Source of the DNA: Symsagittifera roscoffensis
Taxonomy: Eukaryota > Xenacoelomorpha > Acoela > Convolutidae
DNA length: 64,000 bases
Direction of reading: 5' to 3'
Assembly: GCF_963678635.1 (NCBI RefSeq)
Contig: NC_087068.1
Span: 43,765,080-43,829,079, forward strand
The notes under the pieces are model-generated. The model saw only the letters and a list, made by a program, of their open reading frames with translations. It was not told where the DNA came from and ran no database searches. Below are positions 36,015-47,000 of this stretch, piece after piece. Each line of letters starts with the position of its first letter. Position 1 is the first letter of the stretch. The position numbers and the translations under genes are program-made.

Positions 36015-36450
36015 TTGGCGCCAATATATGCTAATTTTGAGAGGGGAGCGCGCGCCGAAAAAGCGTTTTTTTGGTAAAAATCCTCCAAAAACTGCCTAAA
36101 AACGCCTTTTATGGCCTGTTTTTTCAAAATTTTGCCAGCGGCCAGACATTTTGGCCAAAACAGGGTCTTTGTAGAGCTTTGGGAGAGCTCAGAAAATCAA
36201 TTTGGCATTACGAGGCCAAACTGTGCATTTTGTGCATTGTAAGCGGATTCCGCAACAAGGACGCTCCCTTTGTTCTCCTTTTGTTCTTTCCTTCTCTTTG
36301 ATCGTTCCGACAAAATTTTAACATGTTTAAAGACTTGTCTCTGGAATCCAGGAACATACAGACACAAAATTGTGCTCCTATCCTGTGCAAAGTTTGGCCT
36401 CGTAATGGGTCGACCTAAAAAAAAAGGTCGACAAAATTTTCGGGAAATCC
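36015..36450. repeat. Dispersed repeat, copy 2, interrupted by MITE
   Basis: Same blocks as 34170-34465. The sequence is split between AATCAATTTGG and GGTCGACC by a 200-bp MITE. Without the insert the two copies are colinear. Confidence 0.6.
36207..36406. mobile_element. ATTACGAGG-family MITE, 200 bp
   Basis: Terminal inverted repeats: ATTACGAGGCCAAACTGTGC at the left, and GCAAAGTTTGGCCTCGTAAT at the right. It is inserted in a dispersed repeat whose empty-site version is present at 34.36 kb. The termini match both ends of the 2.6-kb element at 45201-47822. Confidence 0.7.
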
Positions 36451-37269
36451 TAGATCTTAAGCTCAATAAAACAATAATGTCAAATTTAGCCTGCCTCGTT
36501 AGCCATAATTGTCACCCTACCATAAACTACATGCCATAATTTCTAAGTTAACGAGACACATCTAAAAATCCTTAATTGCGCACTAATATTTTTTCAAAAC
36601 TCGATAGAATTAGATATATGAAAATAGATTTGAAAATAAACTCGCAACCAATTTCACTAATACAACAATTGCTAGCCTAGGAGCCAAAATTTCCAATCAT
36701 TGAATGATTAACAATTCAACACCATCACTTTTTCTAAACACCTTGAAAAGTTGAGCTCTTCTTCGATGATTACAAAAAACTTTTATTGGATACTTAGACT
36801 GACATCTTTCGCATCTTTTTTAGATTGTGCATAATAGTTTCAATTATATCGCAAAAATAAGCATGGCAAAAGCTGGTGGTGGAGTCGTTTTTGATCAAAT
36901 AATGTAGGGTGGCAACCATGAACTCCAGTCTCGTATAAATTTTTGTTTACAGTGTGATCAATTAGATTTTTAGGAATTTAAAAATTTATTTATATACAAA
37001 CTTAACAGCGTTTTAATGTAGGGACTTTTTATTTGACAATTTATCAAAAAAATAAATGAAGATCTTTTTTTTCGAAAACGTATTTTTCTACAAAAATGCA
37101 GAGACAGAAAGTCTGCCATCTACATGGAATTTCATAAGGATACCATAATTGAAACAGTCGGTTGCTCATACAAAGTGCTATTTCACTGAGCGTGTATTTT
37201 CATTGAGACATCATGGAAAGCCTGATAATTAATGTAAACATTACCATTATATCAATTGAAAAATTTTCA

Positions 37270-37670
37270 ATACGTCTAACAAAACTGCTCGTATCAGGAC
37301 AAAGTCCTGAAGGTTCCGACTACCCATTAATTGGCCTCGAATTGTTTTTGGTATATAAAATATTGACACACGACAAATTTAGGCTGATAAAATTAAAGTG
37401 TTTAGTTTTGAGTAGTTTATAGAATTAAGAAGACAAATTAGCTTGCCTCAATTCAATTTCGATCTATATAATAATTTTGTCACGCATAGAAAATTCGTGA
37501 ATTGAAACAATCTACGGAAATATTTTTCCAACAGCTAAGCCGCACGAGGCAATCACAAGATTTCCGGATTGATGCTTATACGCAATGAACTTTTCAAAAA
37601 ATTGGACCGAATGAAAAACATCACCTCGGGCATATATATTCCTCACTTTCTTCGAAAGTCGGAATAATAA
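37270..37670 (-). repeat. Degenerate HINE-like copy
   Basis: CAAAACTGCTCGTATCAGGA with CAGGACAAAGTCCTGA (decayed hairpin) and GGTTCCGACT at one end, and CTTTCTTCGAAAGTCGGAAT at the other. The middle has been replaced by unrelated AT-rich sequence. Confidence 0.5.
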
Positions 37671-38814
37671 CTCAAAGCAGAATAAAATCAGCATCATTTT
37701 GAGCTTGTATATATGATTTTTTACTGTCCTCAGAGCAGATTCATGCCCATTAGTCAATTTGAGTGCATTCTGTTTATGAAAAGATGAAAATTTGAAGTTT
37801 GTTGTTTGAACAAAACTAGTTAATCTACAGCTTGGGCTCAATTGTTGTGAAATGTTTTTTACATGCACGCTCGCAAGTGCGTTGTAGAAGTAGTTTGAAA
37901 ACATGTTTTAAAGTGAGAAAACAACGGTTTTAGCATGTGAAAAACAGGTGAAAAATAAGCATAATAACATATGCTTTTCGTTTAGTAAAGCATTTTCGCA
38001 ACTGTTTTTCACGCACTCGGGAAATTAATTCAATATCTTCGGGCCTGGTGGCCCTCTGTTAATGAAATAATTCCCTTGTGCGCGAAAAAACAGTTGCAAA
38101 AGTACAACTTCGTTGAAGTAACGCTTTTTGTCCGTTTTCTTTGTAGGGAAGGTCTGTTGTGGATGGGTCCTACGCTCGATATTTGTTAATAAGAATCTGT
38201 AAAGGGCAATGGTTAATTATTCAGTGTGACCACCAGCTTTGAGAATTTTTTGACCATAAAACAGTTCATTTATTTTCCCTGATCCTTTTTGAAGGTGGTC
38301 GTGGCTGTTAGGATTGTCTGAGACAATAACACCAACACTTTTTCGCGGTATTTTTTTGTATCAGATCATCGCTATTAAAAAGTGCATTGTTAACAGCAGC
38401 CAGGAGCGCTTTCAAAGAGTGTAGTTTTGCATTTGCCAAAAACGAACTGCATACTATGGCGTAAACATCAAATAAATAACGCAGTATGACCTTGACACAT
38501 GTGCTGTGCGTGATGAACAGAACTGAGAAGTTTTGGTATCGTCTGCAAATAGTTTAGAAAATTTTCTAATGTCAACTGAATATCATAAAATTTTCTAATG
38601 TTCTAAATATCATATTAAGGTAACGAAAACTGTATAGACTCTAGAAGTCAACCTTGCGGCATGCGGCGAGTCACGGAGAGCTGAAGAGTGCTCATTGCCA
38701 AAACTCATATTTTGGGATCTTTCGAATAAAGAACTTCGAAGGGTGGAGTGCATCTTTTCTGACACAACGAAAAAAGATTACAAAATGCGGATTAGATATG
38801 TTGGGATGGTTTGT

Positions 38815-40672
38815 TTTATTCGGTCAGTTTTCGGCGATCGAAATAATTAGTTTTTAACGAAAATTTTTGTACTCTAATGAAGATATCAACTCCCCGTTTT
38901 CAAATCTAAAAAAAAGTATTATGCCTCATTTTATGTAAGGTTCTGTTGAGATGTTTTGTTCCATACAGTCAATTTTCGGCGATCGAAATAATTAGTTTAT
39001 AACGAAAAATTTTGTACACTACTGAAGATATCGACTCCTCGTGTTCAAATCTAAAAAAAGTATTATGCCTCATTTTATGTAAGGTTCTGTTGAGATGTTT
39101 TGTTCCATTCAGTCAATTTTCGGCGATCGAAATAATTAGTTTTTAACTAAAATTTTTGTACACTAATGAAGATATCGACTCCCCGTGTTCAAATCTAAAA
39201 AACTATTATGCCTCATTTTATGTAAGGTTCTGTTGAGATGTTTTGTTCCATACAGTCAATTTTCGGCGATCGAAATAATTAGTTTATAACGAAAATTTTT
39301 GTACACTACTGAAGATATCGACTCCCCGTGTTCAAATCTAAAAAAAGTATTATGCCTCATTTTATGTAAGGTTCTGTTGAGATGTTTTGTTTCATTCAGT
39401 CAATTTTTGGCGATCGAAATAATTAGTTTTTAACGAAAATTTTTGTACATTAATGAAGATATCGACTCCCCGTGTTCAAATCTAAAAAAAATTTTATGCC
39501 TCATTTTATGTAAAGTTCTGTTGAGATGTTTTGTTCATTCAGTCAATTTTTGGCGATCGAAATAATTAGTTTTTAACGAAAATTTTTGTACATTAATGAA
39601 GATATCGACTCCCCGTGTTCAAATCTAAAAAAATGTATTTTGCCTCATTTTATGTAAGAGTCTGCTGAGATATTTTGTTTCATTCAGTCAGTTTTCGGCG
39701 ATCGAAATAATTAGTTTTTAACAAAATTTTTTGTACATTATTGAAGATATCGACTCCCCGTGTTCAAATCTAAAAAAAAGTTATTACGCCTCATTTTATG
39801 TAAGGTTCGGTTGAGATATTTTGTTTCATTCAGTCAGTTTTCGGCGATCGAAATAATTAGTTTTTAACAAAAATTTTTGTACATTAATGAAGATATCGAC
39901 TCCCCGTGTTCAAATCTAAAAAAAAGTATTATGCCTCATTTTATGTAAGGTTCTGTTGAGATATTTTGTTTCATTTAGTCAGTTTTCGGCGATCGAAATA
40001 ATTAGTTTTTAACGAAAATTTTTGTACACAATTGAAGATATCGACCCCCGCGTTCAAATCTAAAAAAAGTATTATGCCTCATTTTATGTAAGGTTCTGTT
40101 GAGATGTTTTGTTTCATTCAATCAATTTTCGGCGATCGAAATAATTAGTTTTTAACGAAAATTTTTGTACACCAACAAAGATATCGACTCGCCGTGTTCA
40201 AATCTAAAAAAAAGTATTCTGCCTCATTTTATGTAAGGTTCTGTTGAGATATTTTGTTTCATTCAGTCAATTTTCGGCGATCGAAATAATTAGTTTTTAA
40301 CGAAAATTTTTGTACACAAATGAAGATATCGACCCCCGCGTTCAAATCTAAAAAAAGTATTATGCCTCATTTTATGTAAGGTTCTGTTGAGATGTTTTGT
40401 TTCATTCAATCAATTTTCGGCGATCGAAATAATTAGTTTTTAACGAAAATTTTTGTACACCAACGAAGATATCGACTCGCCGTGTTCAAATCTAAAAAAA
40501 AGTATTCTGCCTCATTTTATGTAAGGTTCTGTTGAGATATTTTGTTTCATTTAGTCAGTTTTCGGCGATCGAAATAATTAGTTTTTAACGAAAATTTTTG
40601 TACACTAATGAAAATATCGACTCCTTGTGTTCAAATCTGAAAAAAAGTATTATGCCTCGTTTCATGTAAGGT
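38815..40672 (+). repeat. Satellite array, 13 units of ~144 bp
   Basis: GGCGATCGAAATAATTAG recurs at 38833, 38978, 39122, 39265, 39409, 39552, 39697, 39843, 39988, 40131, 40276, 40419 and 40563, a mean spacing of about 144 bp. Each unit also has AAGATATCGACTCCCCGTGT and GCCTCATTTTATGTAAGG. Units 9/11 and 10/12 share private variants (CGACCCCCGCG; ACCAAC, TCGCCG, TATTCTGCC), and so do 2/4, so dimeric higher-order units exist. Confidence 0.9.
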
Positions 40673-40794
40673 AGAGTCTAGAAATTGCCAACCAATTGGT
40701 CTATGCTCTGAACAAATTTATGCGCTCTAATAAGTATAAATTTATTCAAAGCCAGCCAATTGTGCTATGCGCTTAATAAGTCTAATGCGATTTA

Positions 40795-40832
40795 TTGGAA
40801 CAGTCAAGGTTTAGCCTTGATATACGAGCAGC
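40795..40832 (+). repeat. HINE-like 3' end fragment
   Basis: GGAACAGTCAAGGTTTAGCC then TTGATATACGAGCAGC resembles the 3' hairpin region of the family; only the end remains. Confidence 0.35.
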
Positions 40833-41254
40833 TTTATGAATTTTTTTAATTTTTGATTTGACATATTTTTCTAGATAGTTCACTCTTGATATCAAATTCA
40901 ATGACTTCATAAAGGACTCTTTTAATGTTGAAAAAACTGAAAATTAAGGGTAATTCACAAGAATAAAATACGACTGACACACCTAATTGAAGGAAGCAAA
41001 ACAAAAACAAGAATCTTTGAAGTTCATACCCGCAAAAAATTTCCACTGATATTAAACAATTCTAATGGGTTTTCATGGTCTGTCTTAGTAAAAAAATTTC
41101 TAATATAATTGTTTATAGTGGATTAATAATCGATTTTTGTTGTATTGTTACACAATCAAAAAGTTACACACACAATATATAACAATCAATACAACAATCA
41201 AAAAGTTTTATTGTTTTCTAGTTGTCTTTTTTATTTGTGTTCTCCTCTCGGGGT

Positions 41255-41385
41255 GTCAAGTATATGTGGGGGGTTATGGTATCTGGGGGTGGGTATGTGG
41301 GGGGATGAGGGTAGGATGGGTTGGAGTAGATGGGAATGGGGGGGGGGGGTAGGTGTGATGATAAATATGGAAGGATGGGTGTAAC
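41255..41385 (+). repeat. G-rich tract with G-quadruplex potential
   Basis: Many runs of 3-10 G on the + strand (GGGGGG, TGGGGGTGGGTATGTGGGGG, G10). Overlapping ORFs here are a composition artefact. Confidence 0.7.
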
Positions 41386-41439
41386 TTTTTGGGTCTAAAA
41401 TTGAGAAGACCTGGGTTTAAGGTGTGGGCGGATACAGGT

Positions 41440-41710
41440 GCAAAAATTATTGAGTAGGCTGCGAGTAATGCACAAAAAAGTTGCAAATTTTGCAGAAAGA
41501 TTTGAAATTTTTTTAAAGAGATTATACTCCGTTGTAATGGATTTTAAATGGATTATAATCCATTTTTTTTTCTTCAAAAAAGTAGTTATATTGGATTATA
41601 ATCGATTGCGTGGCCTGGAAGTGTAATTTCAATTGGCTATAATGCCATCTTTTTCGACCACAAAAATTGATTCTAATCGATTATTAACCATGGAACCTCA
41701 CTTTGGGTGT
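41440..41710 (+). repeat. Dispersed repeat with ATTATAATCGATT motifs, copy 1
   Basis: The order GAGTAATGCA, AAATGGATTATAATC, CGATTGC.TGG, a TGATT.xxATCGATTA region and CCATGGAACCTC matches 54245-54450 on the same strand. Confidence 0.5.
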
Positions 41711-41859
41711 TTGGTTTTACCGCAAAATGTATAAAAAAACAACAGTTGACCCCACTGACATCCAGCACCGAGCGGCCATACATCTAATCAATTATAATGG
41801 ATTTCCGAGACAAAAATGATCCATTATAATCCATTACAGATGTAAAAATCATTATTCTC

Positions 41860-42907
41860 CCCCTCCCCGCCATTCTTCCCAATTCGTTCGATCAATCAAT
41901 AATCACCCTGTTCAACTAGACGTTAAGAATTCACAGAAGCAAAAAAAACTCTGCGGCAGTTTCAATTTAAGGTAATGTTGGGAAAGCACATTTCCAAAAA
42001 TAACTCTTTAAACCTTTATATGGGGAAAAAAACAGAAGTCCAAGAGTTTGAACAACAGAAGTCTCTATTCGAAGACATGTGACACAATTGCTGATCATCT
42101 AAACTGAGTGGCTTTCAACGCTGATCTAATTGGGGCAAACGCGATGCAAAAATTTTGTGTAACCCCTAAGCTCCACAGTAACGTGACGACACTTTGTACT
42201 GGGCAATGTGTCGTCTGACATATGTGGTTCAATGCATTGCACTTCGAGCACGAAGTTCCAAAATCAGCCCAACATTCCAAAAGCATATACCAAGAACGAG
42301 GGGATGCCTCAATAACGGTTTCCTGGAAGCAATCGCAGGACCCTTTGAAGCTACAGCAGGACCCGAACGGACAAGATGTTTCCCAAATTTGTGTTTTGAC
42401 TTAGTTCTTCCTCAAACATCAAATTTTCGACGAGATTTACTGCTACAACTACTGCCGTCCAATATTGAAGCAGAAAATATGCTATGATAAAGAGATGCAA
42501 ACAAGTTAGAACTGATTTTTAAAGCTAAAAAAACTTGTTGAACTTCAATATGTGCAACCTATTTTGGACTACTTTCTATAACACTCCTAAATTTTCTATA
42601 TGTATATTTGTATTTTTCGCCATTGAAACAATTATAATTTAAATTTGATTTAAAAACATCGCTTCCTTAATGAGCGCCGTCTTCTCGGATGTTTTCTTTT
42701 GCCTGATTGTAATCAGAGGACATATTTCACTAAATTTTAGTTTTTTTGATTGATTTCACCGTCGTATGTGATAATTTTTGTCTATATTTAGAATTTTTGT
42801 TGAATGGCTTAATTACTGACTTGCCGTTTCTTTTTGGCCATTCAAGTGTTTTTCCAAAAACAAGGTTTCCTATGGATGCTATTTTTATCTCAAATTTATT
42901 GAAAAAC
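41860..42907. other. Expected 3' end of the secreted-protein gene not found
   Basis: 42.1-42.49 kb is less AT-rich and open in several frames on both strands, with a Cys-rich minus-strand reading. No frame both joins in phase to exon 3 and resembles a CPxGF domain end. I leave it unassigned. Confidence 0.4.
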
Positions 42908-44076
42908 CTAGAGGGCAGTTACCATTTTTAAGCAAACAAATCGATTTTGTAGTCCATTCAAACTTTTCTTCCAGTTCACCTACTTGTTCCGAAATATTCA
43001 TCTGCGAATTCTGAATTGTACTGATCAGCTGGGACAAGTTCGCATGCACTTTCTGCTCCAATTGATTTAATCTGTCTGTTAATCTCTGCTGTATCAATGT
43101 CGGAGTAATGGTCGGGTTTTGCTCAGGAAAGCTATTGTCAACTATGACCTTGATAGAGTAGACAGCTTCATATTTCTTTATTTGGATATCAACTGTCGCA
43201 ATTGTTGCATTAGAAGTCATTTCGGATAAGTTAATACGAAACAGCTTTGTTGGTTTGACTTCAAAAACGTCGCCTGTCCACTTAATTTCAGAGTTTGTTT
43301 CCGATAGCTGTTTTTTCACATCTTCAATTTTGACAGATTTTCCATCTTCATTATTATAACCAAAGCTGAAACCATTAAATCCAAAGTTTATCGAATCTTC
43401 AACCACTTCCTCGTTCAGTTTGAAGATTGATTCGTCTTTTTCATCTTTTGAATAAATTTTGTTCAAATAGTTTGTCAGTTTGTCAGGGCGCGCCCATCCG
43501 GGATCCCAGAAAACTGAATCCCATTGAATATCTTCAAAAGCAGAGGTTTCTTCTCGGTTTTTTCGGAGCAGATTTTCGATGATTTCACACAATTTCAACT
43601 CTTCTCCAGTGTCGGCATAATCATTGTCAGTTGCAATTGAGGCAACTATATTTTGACTCGTTTCCGTTGACATCTTTTTCAGGTCCTCCGAATTGAGATA
43701 TCTTATAGGAGTGTCAGCATTCATATTTTCGAGTTGAGTCCATAATTTACTTTGCTCAAAATTAGAACCCTGTATTTTGAGAGTTCTACGCGATGATCGT
43801 TGGCTGTTGATTGAATACTGCAGTTCCAATGAGTCGAACATCTCTGGTGAATTTTTCATGGATTTCTTCAGTTTTTTGCAGGATTTCAGACTTCTACAGA
43901 CAAAGTGGAACTTTGCAACTGTGGGCAGGTGGGTGTTAACAATCCAACTTTGAACTAATTGGAACTCTTGAGCAATTTTTCGTGCATCAGCATTCCAAAC
44001 AATTCTGATTTGCTCCATCGGCTTAAGTTCAACATCTTCAATCATGATGTCGGCATCAAGGTTGCTTCTGATGTAC
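42908..44076 (-). CDS. Secreted protein exon 3 (large)
   Basis: The acceptor is TTTTTTACAG, just before GTACATCAG. A single open frame of about 390 codons starts YIRSNLDADIMIEDVELKP. The likely donor CTCTAG|GTTTTT lies inside the Gly codon of CPLGF. If unspliced, the frame reads 7 more residues and stops at 42885. The length and lack of low complexity make this the longest clear coding segment in the window. Confidence 0.8.
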
Positions 44077-47000
44077 CTGTAAAAAATGTTGACAATTGAA
44101 ATAGTTCAATTTGGTCGTATAATGATTAATTGACTTTTTAAACAAACCAGATAATAATGCTATTTATATAGAAGAGAATTTTTCTCCATAAAAATAGGCA
44201 ACGAAACAAACTCATCAAGGATTATTCAAAAAGCTATACGACTTGCCTTGAAAAGTCATAAAAAACATAAGCCAGAAGCTGCGATATGATATGAAGCTTG
44301 AGAAGCGCGAATGAAAAAAAAATCCTAAAATCGTTGTTATCTTCAAGAAACAGGAAAAATAACTTTGGTGTAACTCATTGTGTTGAGGGTCAGTGAACTG
44401 TTTCAAACTATCTGGTATTTGATTGCGTTTAATTGAATATTTTATATAATTTTTAGCAACTAAGGGAAGTTTTTTTGATGCATCTATTCAACTTGAGCAA
44501 AATGTAAGCTGAAGAAGCTCATCTGATGAGTATCGTTCTCAAGGAATTGAAATTAAAAGTTTTTTCGAAATTGCTTCAAAATTTTACTAAAAATTGGTCA
44601 TTAAAATTTGATAATTAAACCGAAAACTTTTTTCATGTCATCAGCAGGTAACATATATAAAGCTTATTCAAATTGATTTTCAGATAAATTGTTTCAAAAA
44701 ACTTCTCCGCAGCACAAAAAATTTCCAAAAACATTTTTGAGATTTGATAATAAAATTTAGTCCATGCACTAGCAAGTAATGTTCTTGAGAAAATGAAGTT
44801 AAATACATTTGTTAATACACTCGCCTTTGAACAAGCCACAATGTCAAGAAAATGCAATACCTTTAGCCAAAAATTACGCAGTAATTTTTATCGGATAAAA
44901 GTTATTACAGGATGGGTTTCTTCAAGCTATGTATAAAATAGTCTCTATGCTTAAAAAATTGTTCAATACTGTTTATAAGAAAACATGATGCGACAACTCC
45001 TTGATTTTTCAAGAACTATGGGAAGATTTTTCTTTGTTCAAATAGTTAATCAAGTAAGCAAATTGGATCCAATAAAAACATTTAAAAAATTATGCAAAAT
45101 AGAACAAGGATATAGTGAAACTCTTATATAAAATCACAATCCAATATCAAATTCTGGTTAAACTAAAAACTGCCGTAAAGCCTAAGTAGCTAATTATATT
45201 ATTACGAGGCCAAACTGTGCACTGTCTGTATGTTCCTGGATTCCAGAGACAAATCATTAAACATGTTCGAAAACGTAAGTGGATTCCAATTACAAAAACT
45301 CCGGGGATTCCGCATCGAAACTATTAGTCATCTTATTAGTCATCGAAACTCAATTTTGGCTTTTTTTCATTATCGAGTTAAAGAACGGTGAGAGGGCACA
45401 TTTTCGGAAAAACGAATTAAAAAACTGTTTGAAAATATGATGCGACATCTTTCTGAATGGCTAGCTCTTAATTATTAAACAAATTCGGAGCTGCTATTGC
45501 CCTTTTTTCAAGGAACCCTTTGATTTTTAAGAAATCGCTGTAGAAGTAGCACACTTTTCTGTGGATAGTACAGATTACAACAGCAAAAGTAATTTTTTAA
45601 TGCATAATTATAAAAAAATTAGTTTGGAAGAAATTGTGCACTAAATTGAATGCACTGGAAAAAAACTCGATAGAGACAGGATTCGAACCCACGCACATAG
45701 ACCGTATTGCATTAGCAGTCCAAAGCCTTAACAACTCCGCCACCCTGTCATAAGAACACCATAACGCAAGAAATACTGGTCCTCGATCTATTCAATAAGA
45801 TTTTGTCAGTGGCTTTTCAAACTGGCATATAAGCATTAGCCATTATGACTAATGAGATAGCTACCAGATGCGGCGAAATTAGAAAAATCTCTGTACAGTT
45901 GTCGTCATAAGTATGATAGGGGAATCCTGTTTTGCCAGCTAGTTGTTATGAGCAAATAAGTGTGACCTGCAATCAAAAAATTATGTTTTGTAGTCTAAGT
46001 TTCCTTTTTTAATGAAACTTACTTTGGTTTTAGAGAGGAGCTTAGAACTCATAAATGTCTGAAATCAAAAAAATTATCCCCGTCATAAGTAACTGTCGAA
46101 TCATGCTGAAAAATTGCCAAATTGCTTCATGGGGAAGTTTTTAGGGTCCATGATCAAATTTTTTGTTTTTGTTGTCATATCATCGTTTTTTTTCTTGCTA
46201 CAGCCTTTAATTTTAAGGACAGGTTTCGATTTTTGATCTGGGGTTGGTTTGCTCCGCAGTTTTTTAGCGCAACATCGTTCAAAGGCTATTTTTTTTCTTT
46301 TCAATGACTTTTTTGCGTTAAAGTAAAAAAATGAGGTCGTTTTCTCTGAAAAAAGTTGAAAAATTCTTTTTCTGCTGTGTCGACAAAACGTGATCAGTTT
46401 TGGCCAGTTTTTTGGCAGTTTTTTTTTCAAATTTTTTGTCTTTCCACAAACATTTTGATGCCAAGTTGTAATTTAAAATCAAAAAACAAATGTTTCAAAA
46501 TAGGTCAGGTTTTAAAATTTGGTATTTGATACATGGTTGCTCTGATAGAGTGACCCCTTTTTTTGCTTTACTAATTCAGAGACCTAAAAAAATATGTTGT
46601 TACGGATCAAAATTCCGTTTTTTGGCATGAGTCAATCAGGCAAGTATTTGTTTGTAATCATGGTGAAAAATGTTCCAGTCACATTTATAGTTGAATAGAT
46701 ATAGGCCGGTAAAAAACTTTGAAGTTTCTCAAAAATTCTTGACTTCCTTCATAAATTATCTGACTTCTTCAGAAACTTTAAGTTCATTGCTCAAAAAATT
46801 TTCTTGTTCTCTAGAATTGTGTATTGTTGCCTGTGTTTTGAGATGAGGGTCGCTCAGTTCAAAACCTACTGTTTATTTGGCTCTTTGCTATATTTTTTAA
46901 AAACTTGTGGTGAAAATTCTCTTTGAGTCAAATATAAGAGGTACGTGAACTTGCCTGTCAATGGTCTATTTCAATTGACCATTTGTTTTTTGCACTTAAG

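Noticed and set aside
37512-37904. 130-codon minus-strand ORF
   Set aside because: It runs through the end of a decayed mobile element and has no recognisable domain.
38815-40672. Regularly spaced repeats as a CRISPR array
   Set aside because: The whole ~144-bp unit is repeated with no unique spacers, and the window is eukaryotic; it is a satellite.
41137-41486. Gly/Pro-rich ORFs
   Set aside because: Direct product of the G-rich tract; open in several frames on both strands.
42095-42487. Cys-rich minus-strand frame as the last exon of the secreted-protein gene
   Set aside because: No acceptor joins it in phase after CPLG, and the residues do not resemble a CPxGF domain end; other frames are equally open.
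46101-46430. 109-codon Lys-rich minus-strand ORF as a transposase of the 2.6-kb element
   Set aside because: The composition follows A/T-run bias, no catalytic motif is visible, and the opposite strand is equally open.
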